A DNA stretch of 64,000 bases from positions 14,136,001 to 14,200,000 of the forward strand of contig JBANAY010000003.1 in the NCBI GenBank assembly GCA_037952775.1. Direction: 5' to 3'. This document shows, piece by piece, positions 48,705-60,114 of the stretch (within the stretch, counting starts at the first letter, position 1; every line of letters begins with the position of its first letter). The notes under the pieces are model-generated. The model was not told where the DNA came from and did not search any database. It saw only the letters and a program-made list of their open reading frames with translations. The position numbers and the translations under genes were made by a program. Source of the stretch: Clonostachys chloroleuca (taxonomy: Eukaryota > Ascomycota > Sordariomycetes > Hypocreales > Bionectriaceae).

Positions 48705-49436
48705 TTAGAGCATCTTTTTAGGGTTTGTTGATGATGGGGTTAATAATATTCTGTCCATAAATGGCCCCGGCGTGCGCCTGACCGCTGTAACCCTAGGGTC
48801 TCTTAAACAACATGTAAGCTCTAGCTGTGCATAGCTCCTAGAGGAGAATGGAGTTAGCTTTGCATCCCCTCCTATAAAAGAATCCTCGTCGCCGCTAGTA
48901 TTTCCCTCCTTACAACAAATTTGCTCGTCTTTTCTTCCTTCACTGCAGAGAGGTTTCTTAGAGAACAATGGCCAATTTCCCACAAAACGCTGAAATACTC
49001 GGAAAAAAGGTGATCTGATCGCGAGGGAAATATACGCTTTTAACATCATCTCCAAACTTGACATTGGAAAACGCCGTAGAGACATAATCCTCCGTCGCAA
49101 CACGCAATCTAATTTACCATCAGATGAATAAGCTGGAAGACTATAGTACCCATCACAACTTTCTGAGTCGTTAACTTGAAAGGGTGTTTCCTCCTCAAGC
49201 TCTCGTCTAGCTGCTGCCTCTACATCGGTGCCTTTGGAGTCAATTTTGCCTGCCGGAAAAGCAATCGAGTATCTCCCCGTTGCCGCGCGGAATTGCGGTG
49301 TTAAGACAAAAAATCTCTCGCCCTCCATGACATAGATTGGTACGATGATGACAACTTCAGCAGGGAATATCCAGAGCTTCAGTGTCCCTGCCAAAAGTCT
49401 GGTTGAATGCTTGGAAATGCTAATACAAGACGGCAA
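48705..49436 (-). CDS. Nudix hydrolase, ADP-ribose pyrophosphatase-like, C-terminal frame uncertain
   Basis: The frame encodes [39 protein letters not shown] and then the Nudix box with [13 protein letters not shown], which supplies the R-E-x-x-E-E metal-binding residues. The FPAGKID element before the box is typical of ADP-ribose or nucleoside-diphosphate-sugar pyrophosphatases. After [10 protein letters not shown] the frame stays open to 48705, but two other frames look equally coding ([15 protein letters not shown]), so at least one frameshift or intron lies between about 49120 and 49000. The N-terminus overlaps the 3' end of the truncated LINE by 58 bases, so insertion of the LINE may have removed the original start. 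Confidence 0.6.
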   Translation of the reverse strand: MPSCISISKHSTRLLAGTLKLWIFPAEVVIIVPIYVMEGERFFVLTPQFRAATGRYSIAFPAGKIDSKGTDVEAAARRELEEETPFQVNDSESCDGYYSLPAYSSDGKLDCVLRRRIMSLRRFPMSSLEMMLKAYISLAIRSPFFRVFQRFVGNWPLFSKKPLCSEGRKDEQICCKEGNTSGDEDSFIGGDAKLTPFSSRSYAQLELTCCLRDPRVTAVRRTPGPFMDRILLTPSSTNPKKML

Positions 49437-49998
49437 GCATGACGTGGGTGGTCGTCTGATGTCTTTTGCTCAGGGTGTTTAAGCGGGATGATCTTTGCAT
49501 GCCTCCACTGGTCAGGCAGCGTTCCCTCTTCCAAGGATGCCCGAAAGATAGCAACTACCCAATGCTTGGCCACTGGCCATACCTGTTTCCAAACGATCGC
49601 CGGAAGGCCATCCTTCCCAGGCGCCTTCCATGACTTTGCTGCGAATAGTTGACCTTCCACCTCTTCCAGTGTGAGCTCAGGCATCGTCACAGGGGCTCTC
49701 TGAGGTTTAGCGCCTTCGTCTTCAATCTCCTTCGGCGGGAGAGGAAAGAATTGTGATAATAACTCTTCGGCTTGTTCCCCATTGTTAGCAGTAGTTGACC
49801 CATCTGCCTTGCGCAACTGTGGTACTTTGCCAAATGCGGCATCATCTCCGGATTTCAAATACTTTGCTGCCTTCCAGATATTATTATTGTCCGCTAGAAA
49901 CTCGCTCCAGTGCATCTTCTTTTATTGTCGAATGGCATCATGGTACTGTTTTGCGGCTCCTTTTGTCATCTCTTCAAGCTCCGAACTGGCTCGTCCCG
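49379..49998 (-). mobile_element. Truncated Tad-like LINE, start of reverse transcriptase domain
   Basis: The frame gives the linker and first part of a non-LTR reverse transcriptase: [30 protein letters not shown], and the hallmark [19 protein letters not shown], followed by [18 protein letters not shown]. These are the region before and including RT motifs 0-1 of Tad/I-type fungal LINEs. It stops before the FADD-type catalytic motif, running into the Nudix gene. An in-frame TAA sits near 49918. Endonuclease and RNase H domains are absent. It is a dead fragment. Confidence 0.8.
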
Positions 49999-51556
49999 AT
50001 CGCCTCATGGTTCACCAACATGGTGATTCAAATTGCCCACCGGCCCAAGGTTCCACCTATGGCTCATACTCTAGCGTAGGACGAGGACGCAGTAATGCCT
50101 TGTAGCGGAATAATGAATACCCGTTCCGTGGGTATAGGGTAGGCTTCAACAGACCACTCGCCCAAAGGGCAGCTTCCTGCAAGCCAAGGAACCAAGGATC
50201 AAAGGAATGCTTTAAAAAAGCAAATACAGAGATCCGGTGACCGATATCGAGCTTTGAATGAGGGATATGAACGCGCGGTCATGGTCGCACTCACCACAGA
50301 AACAAAGCAGGGATATAGAAGCCGGCTCAAGCCTAGATACCATAGAGCTATAATATTGTAGTTGTCTTGGCTGGTCTATAGGTAGAAGAAGAGTGTCTGT
50401 AGAATCGAGGAGCGATCTCTTTCCCTGGTTTGAGGTTAAAGGCTGCTCACATGCTTTCGCGGAATGCCTTAGTCTGGTATGGTGTGGAGTTCCTTACACT
50501 GAAAGCGTGTCAGCTAATTATGGAGCATATATATATGGGTCAAGATAGCCATCAATATTAATTCCGCACCTAAAACAAGCGATTTCAGGGCTATTCATCC
50601 AAGTTCGAAGCACTGGAGGGCCTTTGTCCATAACACAATGAGGGGACCGCGTAGGAGTCACGTGCGAACCCACCTCCTTCCTGTAAGTAAGGAGCGCTAA
50701 GAGCGCTGCGCTCCTGTCGCGGGCAACCTTAAGAGCGCACTGGAGCGATGCGGTCCCATCGCTCTAGGCTTAGTATGTATGCACACGTTCATATCACTAG
50801 GTAGGACGCTGAAAAGACCAGCTATCAATAAACTACAGTCCATATAATCTAGCATTTGTTGCTACCAGTGCGGGTTAAACCAATCATCCAACTTTACAAC
50901 CTGACTACTGCGTGACGACCTGTCGCTCTTCTCTCCTCGGACTGTAACATGTTCATACTTTTGTGCCGCCATACGCGGCCATAGTAGGGTTACTGGGCGT
51001 TGGGCAATCTCAGAAAGGTCCCATTCTCCGATCGACTACAACGGTAACCTGCGCCTAGGAAAGGGCCTCATATTGCGAACCATCTCCATCATATATAGCC
51101 ATGCATCATCAAAAGATTATTGGACATCTATAGGACTAATGTAACCACCGTGTGGAAAAGCGGAGAAAGATTCGGTTGGGGATTTCCTAGGGGAAGGAAC
51201 ATGAGTATGACTTGCCGCTTGCGTATAACTATATATACGAGGCCTTCGATTCCTAACAGGTTGGCTTTTGCCTACCTTCCTCTCTGCAACTATACAAATA
51301 CATTACTATCTTTCTAAACTTCTCTTAGAATAATGGATAAAGCACGTCGTGAGGCTGAATTTCACAGCAAAATTCCGTTCGAGGAGTACAAGCTGTATGA
51401 GGTTTTACTTTCTGCCCTTCCTACACCGTCGGAAGCTAGTTGTGATCCTTGACATCGACTTAGACACAGACGGCATGATTGCACTTACAATCTTGCTCCA
51501 TATACAAGATCTTAGCATCATTTAAATCGTTCTCATTATTACCAACTACCACCCCT
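49999..51556. other. Mostly non-coding, with hairpins and a truncated ORF
   Basis: Two GC-rich hairpins lie at about 50690-50725 (GGAGCGC and GCGCTCC arms) and 50742-50765 (GAGCGAT and ATCGCTC arms). A promoter-like TATATATA (51229) and pyrimidine-rich stretch precede an ATG at 51333 whose frame (MDKARREAEFHSKIPFEEYK) stops after 39 codons at 51452; this may be the 5' end of a gene cut by the Helitron to its right. Confidence 0.35.
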
Positions 51557-52500
51557 CTAAGAGGCGTGCAAATTTTTCAAGAGCTCTGGTTCACCTTCTA
51601 GGTGCTTATCACCCTGGGTATAGAAGAAGATGCCCGGGACCTTGCACTTGGAGTCGTCCCCTTGCTCGATCGCCTGCACGATCTCATACTGGGACAGACC
51701 TGCTCTTCTCCAGGTATGGGTCGACACAAAGACGGAGATATGCCTGTCGTTGAAGCGTGCCCAGTCCACAACGGCCTCCATATTGAGGCTCCATCAGTTG
51801 CGGTTGAGAGGTGTTATGGTGTGCAAGCCGTTACTAAAGGTAATATCGGAGCGGTCGACCAGCTTTGTATTCAGCAGGTGCAGATCTTGCCATGTCTGGG
51901 TGCCATGTCGCACTCTGCCCAGGAGAGCGCCCAGCTCAGGGTCGTCCCGTGCGCGACCCTGTTCTTCGAGAAGAACGACGGTCTTGAACGTTAGCTAGAG
52001 ACTGAAGCCGCGGTGGGAAGAAATCGTGGCCTGGCTCACAGGGGCGGAAGCGAGACCCGCCATTCGGTCTACCAGGAGGCTCGTCTCCCGCACTGGGGCG
52101 CTGATAAAAATCCCCCATCAAAAGAACGGCGGGAATACCGCCGAAGGGCTTATCTGAGCAGTCGCGGAGCGACTGGACACGACAGCTGGCCTCGTGCTGA
52201 GAAGCACCTCCAACCATGCTAACTTCGTCGATCACAAGGACCAGCTTCTGCTCCCACACGAATTTCTTGGCCTCTGAGAAGAGTGGGAGTTGCTTGTTGG
52301 AGGAGCGCCGGGTATCCAGTCCACAGGCAGAATGCAATGTCGCACCACCGATCTGTGCCGCTGCACTCCCCGAGGCACCCGTGATCTGAAGAAGATGTGG
52401 TTGGCCTCTCGCCTAAAAGACCCATTCCAGGGCCTCGACAACCCTAGACTTGCCCGTACCGCCTAGGCCTCTGATGTACCGGAGATGCTGACCCGCCGGT
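51557..52500 (-). pseudogene. Helitron PIF1-like helicase remnant
   Basis: A Walker A motif GLGGTGKSRVVEALEWV lies near 52440-52495. After a frame change come TLHSACGLDTRRSSNKQLPL, Walker B in LVLVIDEVSMVGG, and PFGGIPAVLLMGDFYQ. A C-terminal block at 51557-51781 reads FNDRHISVFVSTHTWRRAGL and VPGIFFYTQGDKHLEG. These are successive superfamily 1 PIF1 motifs. Frameshifts at about 52425, 52340 and 51940 inactivate it. Confidence 0.82.
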
Positions 52501-54279
52501 TCGGGATCTGCAGAGTGTCAGTCCAAGATCCTGCACACGAGTTGAAGAGCCCTCGTTTGCAGAGAGTTGAGGGTTTTCTCTGATGCGGCGGTGCGTCCTA
52601 ATTCCGCGAAGCTACTTGCCATGTTGACATCGACAAGCATTCGTGGACCCTGAGCAGCTGTGGCTCGACTTGGCTGTAGGAGGGGGATTTCCGCATCATA
52701 GTGCCTGGCAAGCATATCATCTATGTCGTCGTTGGGCGCGTGATGTCGGCCACCCTGTGGGCCTATCTCGATCTCGTCCAGCATCTGTAGATGGAGCATC
52801 TCCTAGGCCTTCACAGCGGCTTGGACATCCTCCACAGACAGGGTCTGAACGTGGCATAGGGGAGCGTCCTGGGCGCGGCGGATCTGCTTATAGAAGCTAT
52901 CGGGACGCTGCATGAAAGGCTTTTCCTCCTCCGCCGAAATCTCTTCCAGCAGATCGCGCACGAAATTCGACAAGACTATGGAGCCTCCCGTGGCGTCGGA
53001 AACTCGCACGGCGTTCTGCAGAGTGTGGAGCACAGTCGTAAAATTCTGGTGATGCTCAGCGATTGTTGCACGTTCTTCACCATCGTCGTCCTCATCAAGA
53101 GGGAAGTCTACGTCGACCGTGTCGTCGCCTTCTGACTGGCTAGCCCAGAGCCTCGCGTCTTCACGCGCGTCTTCGGCTAACTTGCTGAGAACGGAGATGT
53201 TGGAGACGTGAAAGCGCCAGCCGGCGGCAGAGAGAAGCTTCATATCCGAGCCATATATCGGCGATGTCGTCATGAGTGTCGGAAAGGAAGCGCTCCCAAG
53301 GCACGAATAGGGCCAGATGGAGAACCGAATTTCTGCTTAGCATATGAGAGGAAGCTTGGGAATCACCAGTGCGGACGAGCAGCGTACCGTCTGAAATACA
53401 CCGGGTGCTCGTCCCGATGATCGTCGATGATGAATCCTTGGAAGATCGGCACAGCGTACTCGTGAGGTCGGCGGAGCTTTTGGAGCCAATCATGGCACTC
53501 TGGAGAGGGCCCTCTCGAGAGAGATGTGGTTTTCGTCCTCGTTCCGGCCACGGTTACGGACCAGACTAACCATGGACATGTAATCGTAAAGACATGTATC
53601 TTTCAGGACACGCCCTCTGTAGGCGTAAGCATCCAAGCACAGCCGGGTCCGGCCGCCCTCCCTGAGCTGCACTGTCTCTGGCGGCTCCTCCCCCTCCGTT
53701 TCCTCGCCAGCCTGGCGGCGGAGATGTCTGCATCTCCGAAAGATCACCTAATATAGTACGGTCAGGTTCAGGAAGAACTAGTGCAGGACGTTAGTAAAGT
53801 CCGTCTGGTAGCCGAGCATATAGTAATATACCTCCACGGCGGAGAGCTATCTCTCGGAAAATATCTAATTCACTACCCTTATTAGAAACTAGCGACTCTA
53901 GTTCAGCACAGTAGGTCGCTGGGCACTCTAGTCGCCTGTTGCGGGTAATTCGTTCCTCGATGTGGTATCTTCCTGAGGTTGTCGGAAAACTTCGGCTATG
54001 TAGGCGATTTGTCTCTATATGGGTGTGTCTAACTTTGTGGCAGAGTTAGTGATATAAAATACTATAACCAAGCCCTTAGTCCTCGTCAGGATTATGGGAT
54101 ACATTATAGTTATAGTGGAGGCTGACCGCCATCGCTTTATTATACCGGTTGACCAGCGGGTGGTTGTGATAGATGGTGGGCACATTATTATCGCCTAGCC
54201 CCGTTGTATCAACGATCTTCTAGGGCGCTTTAAACTAGTAAGTCGCTCATCTGTACTTATCTATGTTGTGTTTTCTAAG

Positions 54280-54815
54280 GCCCTTTAGAGAATACTTGGT
54301 GTAAGTATAGGTGTGGGAGTGGACCTGGCAGTAGTACACGGTGAAGTTTGACTCACGTTAAAGGCCGTAGTGAGAGCCGCGGTGTTATTTATTATCTCCT
54401 CAACGAGGTTGATCGGCTTCTGCTCCTGGCGGAGAGCCTTTCTAGCGTCCTTATATAAGCACTTGTGAAAGACTGAGTCTATATAGTGCACCACTTAGGC
54501 ATAGTGCTCTTCTTCTCTAGGGTCGGCGATGTTATTAACGAGCGACGGCAGCTCTATATTACTATATAACCACAGGAGCCCGTGTAAGTGTAGACTGCCG
54601 CGATTGTTCGTCTCTACTGTTATATAATAATAGCTGACCTTCCTAAAGATAGATTGCTAGCCCGTTCTAATATATTTCTCGAAGAATAGAGAAATTTCTC
54701 TGTGGAAGAAGATGGCTGAGCTGACTGGATCTATGGTACTGAGGGTGACCCTGTTGTATCGTCCCCGGAGATCTGCTAAAAGCTCTTTCGCCGTGTGGTA
54801 ATTGTGCCCCCACGA
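54280..54815 (-). pseudogene. Helitron Rep (HUH) domain remnant
   Basis: Read on minus: WGHNYHTAKELLADLRGRYN, VTLSTIDPVSSAIFFHREI, a TAG, then VETNNRGSLHLHGLLWLYSN and MVHYIDSVFHKCLYKDARKA. The LHLHG string (54579-54593) is the HUH metal-binding motif (His-hydrophobic-His) of the rolling-circle nuclease. Several stops fit C to T changes. The domain nicks and joins single strands in active elements; this copy cannot be translated. Confidence 0.8.
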
Positions 54816-54999
54816 AATTAGAAGCCCCGCTTAACGGAGACGTAGGTTGGGCGACTCGTCTTCGAAGTTGTTAGATCAAACGAAACTGAATTATCAGCTT
54901 TTACTTCTAAGTTTGTCTAGGAACTGGGCAAGCTTATCGTGAATACATTGCCCGGACAGGGCTTGGGGGTTTCGAATTGCTTGGATTGCAGCCTTCGAG

Positions 55000-56120
55000 G
55001 AGGACAATGCATTTACTGAGGACCATGTCTTGTGCCTACACGTTAAGCACCATGTACAGGCCTATCATCAGCCCTTTCAACTCTACCGCATATACGATAG
55101 CAGTTGCGGTTGTCCGACTTTCCAAGAGCTTCACTCGCGAAGTCCCTCCATTCTCGGACTTTCCCAGCCAGTTAACGAACATTATGCGAGGCTATTGCAC
55201 TCAGGTCGATGGCGGGCTTCCGATTGACGGAAGCATGGAGGCTCCCATCATCAAAAGTCAGATCGTTGAGGAGTGTGCTCAAATACGCAAGCGCGGAATT
55301 AAGGCTGTTGTTGTATCAGGACTGTTTTCCCCTCTTGATCACCACTTTCACCAAGAACAGACCGTCTGCACCATCATCAACAGCGTATTACCAAATGTGG
55401 CTGTAGTGTGCTCTTCCGAGATCTCAAATACTGGATTTCTAGAACGATAAAATGCCTCGATTCTCAATACATCCATCCATCACTTTGCCAGGAGGACTAT
55501 TCGCCAATTCAAACTGGCCATGAAAAGATTGGGACTGCGATGCGGGCTTTATCTGACACAAAACGATTGCACACTTCTTAATGTTGCCACGGCTACTAAA
55601 TTACCAGTTCGCACCTTTCCCTCTGGGTCAACAAGAGAGGTGCAGCATACCCATGCAACCTGTACAATGATGGAGCCTTGGTCTCACCCACGACCATTGT
55701 CTGTGACGTTGGCGGCACCACTTCTGACGTAGGCGTCCTACTGCCTTCTGGATATCCGCGCCAGGCCGCTGATAATGCGAGCATCGCAGGTGTCAGAGTA
55801 AACTATGGAATACCTAAGTCGAATCCATTGGAATTGGCGGCGGTTCTATTGTTCGCAGGAGTAACGACGGGCATGTCACCGTTGGCACTAACTCTGGGAA
55901 CGTGCTATCCGGCCACCTCTTTTTGCTAGCTCAACCACCCCACCCCTGTTACGATTGTGGCTGACGAGGGCTCGGTAGCCGATATCGCTTTTAATTAGCC
56001 AATTGCTAAGTAAATTCGAATTTCCTTACCGTATGACCTTCAATGCAAATCTACAAGTAGGTCAAGTTAACGCCAACGCTAAAGTTGCGGCTTTTTCAAT
56101 GAGGCTATCGCGAGAGAGCT
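55000..56120 (+). pseudogene. Hydantoinase/5-oxoprolinase (N-terminal half) relic
   Basis: Broken plus-strand frames give the N-terminal half of a hydantoinase A/oxoprolinase protein: VVRLSKSFTREVPPFSDFP, YCTQVDGGLPIDGS, IRKRGIKAVVVSGLFSPLDH, SSEISNTGFLER, LAMKRLGLRCGLYLTQND, TIVCDVGGTTSDVGVLLPSG and DGHVTVGTNSG. The ATP-binding DVGGTTSDVG stretch is well kept. Frame changes occur near 55450, 55640, 55850 and 55930. Live enzymes open cyclic amides (hydantoins or 5-oxoproline) using ATP. A decayed DUF917 C-terminus, a domain fused to this one in many fungi, lies at 61530-61910 on the other strand. Confidence 0.8.
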
Positions 56121-56684
56121 GTCAGGGCTATTTCCCTTCAATTACGGTGTATCTAACCTATGAATTCTGAGATGACCAGGGCACATATAATCTCTTCCTG
56201 TGTGTCTTGTGACCGTAGCTGCTTATCCATCTGATTCTAATTATCTGACTCCTCCTCCTCTTCCTTTTCCTTCCGCATATCGAATTGTTGTGCTAAAATC
56301 GTTATATTGAAGTCCGTGAGGCTATTGTGGTCGGCATTTTGTGATAGCTCGTCAGGAGGCGTTTGGCAACGTGCTTGCTGTGCCTTCCGAGGAGCTAGGT
56401 TCCGGGCTCGAAGGTATCACCAACTTGCTTGATGTATGCAAGCCCGGTTAGCTGTGGTGTTTCGAGTTTGGCCGGGGCTATTAATGACGGAAGCCGTGCC
56501 TCGAGGGCTTCGAGGGAAGCTGCTGTTTCGTGCGATGGAGGGTCTCGTCGGTTGCCTCGTGATTTATCGAGATGGAGGGTGCCCCGAGGCCTTCCTTTTC
56601 TACAAATCGTCAGTGGCTCGAAGGGAACGTCAGCCCCGGCCTTAGGGGCCTCGCGGTGCCAGTGAGGATCGAAGTCATCTAGGG
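56121..56684. other. Region without a gene
   Basis: This is between the hydantoinase relic and the MULE. Short frames only; nothing supportable. Confidence 0.4.
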
Positions 56685-58075
56685 TTAATGAGCGGTTGTG
56701 GAAGAGCCTTGTGTGGATAAGGTGATGGCACGGAAGGCCCCAAGCAACAGCCTTTTCATATATACAGCCGTTGCGGCGATTAAAAGATCGCGATTAGGCT
56801 TCAACTCCACCGCCCGATGTTCATCTTTGAGAATCTTTAGTGCATAGGATGACACTTGCTCGCGAATCGGCAGATAAAGAGGTTTAATAGAAAAGGTTGA
56901 TAATTTATAAATCTGTATTGCCTGGAGATTCTGAATATTCTCAATTTGATGTTTCCAGAAGTCGTTGAAGCGATCTATGATTGTATTAAAGTCAGTCTTC
57001 GAAGACCAAAGGAAACGCTTTATCTGACTGTGGAGTGACTCCACGATTGAATTTGTCACATGGCCCAGGTGATGATGACGGTTAACGAGATAGGTGATGA
57101 AGCGATCCTTCTAAGGATAAATCCACGTATTCAGGGCATAATCCACTGGTTTATTCGGATGTTAATGAATAAAGTCAGTTAGCCGGGCGTTGAATGTAGC
57201 CTCATCTCGTGATCTGACCAGCTTGCCCCAATCTTGAAGGAATGCTTGGAAAGAAGGGTCTCGCTGAACAATGCTGTTAACTCTCTTCGCGCCGGGAAAC
57301 ATGCCCTTGCATTTCGCAAGAACATTTATATTAATATGCCAACGGCAAAGAAGGTATACTGAATCTTTGAGGGAAGGCTGATACTCGATAGCGTTGATCA
57401 GAGCGAGTTCGCGATCCGTAATAGTGATCCGAGGCGGCGGGATTTGATGTTCTTGCATTATCTCAAGCAACGCTGAGAGAGCCTAATTGTAGCTAGCCTC
57501 AACCTCGCGATGAAGGAAGATGGAAGAACTGTAAAGGTCTTATTTGAACTCGTTACACTACATATATTCAAAAGCGGCATATTGAATCGATTCGGTTTAT
57601 AGGTGCAGTTGAGAAGGAGGATATTCGGAGATCGCTTGAGTAGCTGTAGCCCGGCCGTTGGGGCGATGAGAAGTGAGATAAGTCGGCCGGAAGGATCGCA
57701 ACGATCCTTGAAGATAAAACTTTCCTTATTCAAATACTGATATAGATACTGGATAGGTGTCTGGCCTCGTAGCCGGCTTTTGCGATGCTGGGCTATGATA
57801 TTCGAGGTATCCTTTGCAATGACGCTGGTGATAACCTCACCGGCTTCTTGTGACTTGCTGACCTCGCTAGCGACGAAGCGGGCTATTTGAATCGGGGATG
57901 AGCCAGATGAATACATCGCGATGATTTCATCTTTGTATTGTAAAATCGTCTCTTTTCGGAACTTCAGGAAAGCAACCTTTGCAGCGAAGGGATGGTTGTG
58001 ATTGTTGGTCTGGCCAGGCTCGATAATATAGGCCCCTGACCCGGAGCTCTTGATCTACAACCTGAAGGGACAACC
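56685..58075 (-). mobile_element. Degenerate MULE (Mutator-like) transposase
   Basis: Three minus-strand frames in order give the transposase: upstream GQTNNHNHPFAAKVAFLKF, then SRLRGQTPIQYLYQYL, NILLLNCTYKPNRFNMPLLN, a shift, then ITITDRELALINAIEY and LLCRWHININVLAKCKG, a further shift, and MTNSIVESLHSQIKRFLWSS. The first catalytic Asp of the DDE triad is expected in LLLDCTYK; here it is Asn. The second (TDREL) is kept. Frameshifts at about 57480 and 57090 also inactivate it. Zinc-finger and terminal inverted repeats were not identified. Confidence 0.8.
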
Positions 58076-58923
58076 TGTTATTTGCGTTGCTGACGATCGC
58101 CTCTTCGTTGGATGAGTGTTAGAGTCATGATAGCTAACATATTTCCTTCCCTTTGCACAGCTTAGCATTCGTTTCTTGACGCCTCCATCATTAAGCTAGG
58201 TGGTCTTGCGAATTGAGAGACAAAGCCGGCGTTTTTTGCATAATCATCGTAAGCCTGCTTGGCAGCCTCGGCAGACGGAGAAACTTCAGAAAATAGGGTA
58301 TCCATTGGTGAAAAGCTATCACGAAAAGCTTCAATTTTGGCAGAGTTATCGCGTTGCGAAGTTGGCTAGGCCGGGCGCGTGTTCGCGTTGACCTAGTGCT
58401 CTCGCGGCGCTTGGCACTCTTGCCTTCATCCTCTTCATCCTCCTCGGGGTAGCTTCGTTTCTCATTCGACAGAGCGTTTGAGCGCCAGTGAGTCGATTTT
58501 GGCTATGGAAACGATGATGAACTATAATAAGCATGGAAAGGTTGATGCCATGATTGGAATTGAAATTGGCGGATCGAACGGCCTTCAGCCCCTAACGATT
58601 GGGTCGAGTTTGCACTTTGACTGCCGTGTTGTGGATGCGGACTGGATTGGTACATCATAGTGGTGCTTCAGGCGGCGGCGGAGCAGGATAAGCTTGCGAA
58701 GGAGGCACTCTTATCTCATTTTCCGGAAATTCACTCCGATTTTGGTAATCTGGGAGAGGGTTTACAGGTAGTTGGAAAACAGCACAGTTTGATGAGGCGG
58801 GAAATTCTACCCCGATTCCCTGAAATTCACAACGATTTGCGTAATATGAAGGAGGTGCTAGAGGCTGATGTGCTAGAGGCAGAATCCCTGCCCAAGGGGA
58901 ATCGCGCGCGCCGCAAGCGTTAG
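58076..58923 (+). other. Short unassigned frames next to the MULE
   Basis: Plus-strand frames at 58478-58660 (containing GKVDAMIGIEIGGSNG) and 58660-58923 (helical, with two related strings LLSHFPEIHSDFGNL and ILPRFPEIHNDLRNM) end in a basic tail. The internal duplication suggests a real former gene, possibly a MULE passenger. I do not recognise it. Confidence 0.35.
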
Positions 58924-59959
58924 CTAGCAGCCAGTTTGTTTATTGCCTTCTCTAGGATAGAGCGTCTTATATTAAGAGCTTCCTATCTTCCTATGGGCGA
59001 GCCTTCCGGGATAATAGATAACACATCAATAGCATTGAAGTTCTTCTATGATTTAGACATCTAATATTAATATATAAGCTAGTAATGCTTGAGATAAGCT
59101 TACACTACTATTGTACCTAGTTTTAGCTCTAAATCATATGTAAATAACCTAAAATAGGGAAGAATTATAATACATGCCCCCGTTTGGTTATATTCCCCGG
59201 GGTCGTTAGGAATGGCTCTTTTCAACCGCTACAGTGTGGTCTCCTTGTCGGAAAGGGAGGTCATCCACACCAATTCCACGCGATGCAGCAAGACAATTCA
59301 CTCGCATTCAGATTCCCTTACGACGATTAGCTTACCAGTGGTTGGAATCTAGACTCTATCGTGTATAATACATTGAGAGGAATGGGTGAATTGAGGCGGC
59401 AAGTCAGGGTTCCAAGTGGCGCACCTAACGAGTCGTGGGACCCGACTCGCGACGAAGACCCATCTGTAGGCGCTAGAGGCAACGATTTCACAAAACAGTC
59501 CCATCATGGCGAGCATGTACATAGGAAGCGCATCGTATCGAATATGGTTGGCCAAGGAGCTTTTGCCTGACCTCATACAATCCGCCCGATTAGCGAGGGA
59601 GCGGAGACACTATATTTCGAATTAGGCTCTAGCATTACTATAAACAGGTGACCTCTCAATTTTATGACCTAAGGTTCTCAGCACAACTAAAATGGCCGAA
59701 GTCAAGGGGCCGGCCACCACATCTGATGGAGGCGATCACATACCATTTATAAACTATTAACTCTATTGTATATAGAGTGACCCTTTTCTTTGTAAAACTA
59801 CCTAACTCCTACTGTATAGCACTATACATTTTATTACTAATAATATAAAAAGTTCTATATAGTATTAAGTTGTATTTTTATTATATGCTTAACTAGGATT
59901 AACTAGATTTTTCAAAAAATGAATAATTATCTATTAGTGCCTTTTTGAGGAAGTTGTCG
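58924..59959. other. AT-leaning region without a gene
   Basis: Nothing supportable apart from complementary short frames around 59349-59576. Confidence 0.4.
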
Positions 59960-60114
59960 TGAGCCAAACCGTTGAACAGCAAACCGTGATATGGCAAACC
60001 GTGATTATATATCGAACTATCATATGGCAGACTGTCACTATGGCAAACTGTTATATGGCAAACTGTCATATAGTAAACTGACATGTGAAAACCTGTTGCA
60101 TAGCAAACAGTCAT
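59960..60114. repeat. Degenerate 15-base minisatellite (about GTCATATGGCAAACT)
   Basis: About nine or ten variable units, for example GTGATATGGCAAACC, GTCACTATGGCAAACT and GTTATATGGCAAACT, give a five-residue periodicity on the minus strand (YDS, YHG, VCH). The unit shares length and about nine to ten of 15 positions with that at 24145-24327. Confidence 0.75.

Larger units (their letters stand above)
51557..54815 (-). mobile_element. Decayed Helitron (HUH Rep plus PIF1 helicase)
   Basis: On the minus strand, from 54815 downwards, broken frames give a Helitron Rep region followed by conserved linker segments and a PIF1-type helicase, the order expected of an autonomous rolling-circle transposon. 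The Rep part is AT-rich with TAG/TAA stops; the helicase part is GC-rich with mainly frameshifts. The middle (52518-53760) includes LCLDAYAYRGRVLKDTCLYD, YDYMSMVSLVRNRGRNEDE, HEYAVPIFQGFIIDDHRDEH and FVPWERFLSDTHDDIADIWL. Exact ends (5' TC, 3' CTRR with hairpin) were not identified. Confidence 0.85.

Noticed and set aside
52643..53756. Plus-strand ORFs antisense to the Helitron
   Set aside because: They are mirror frames of the GC-rich helicase sequence and contain no family motif.
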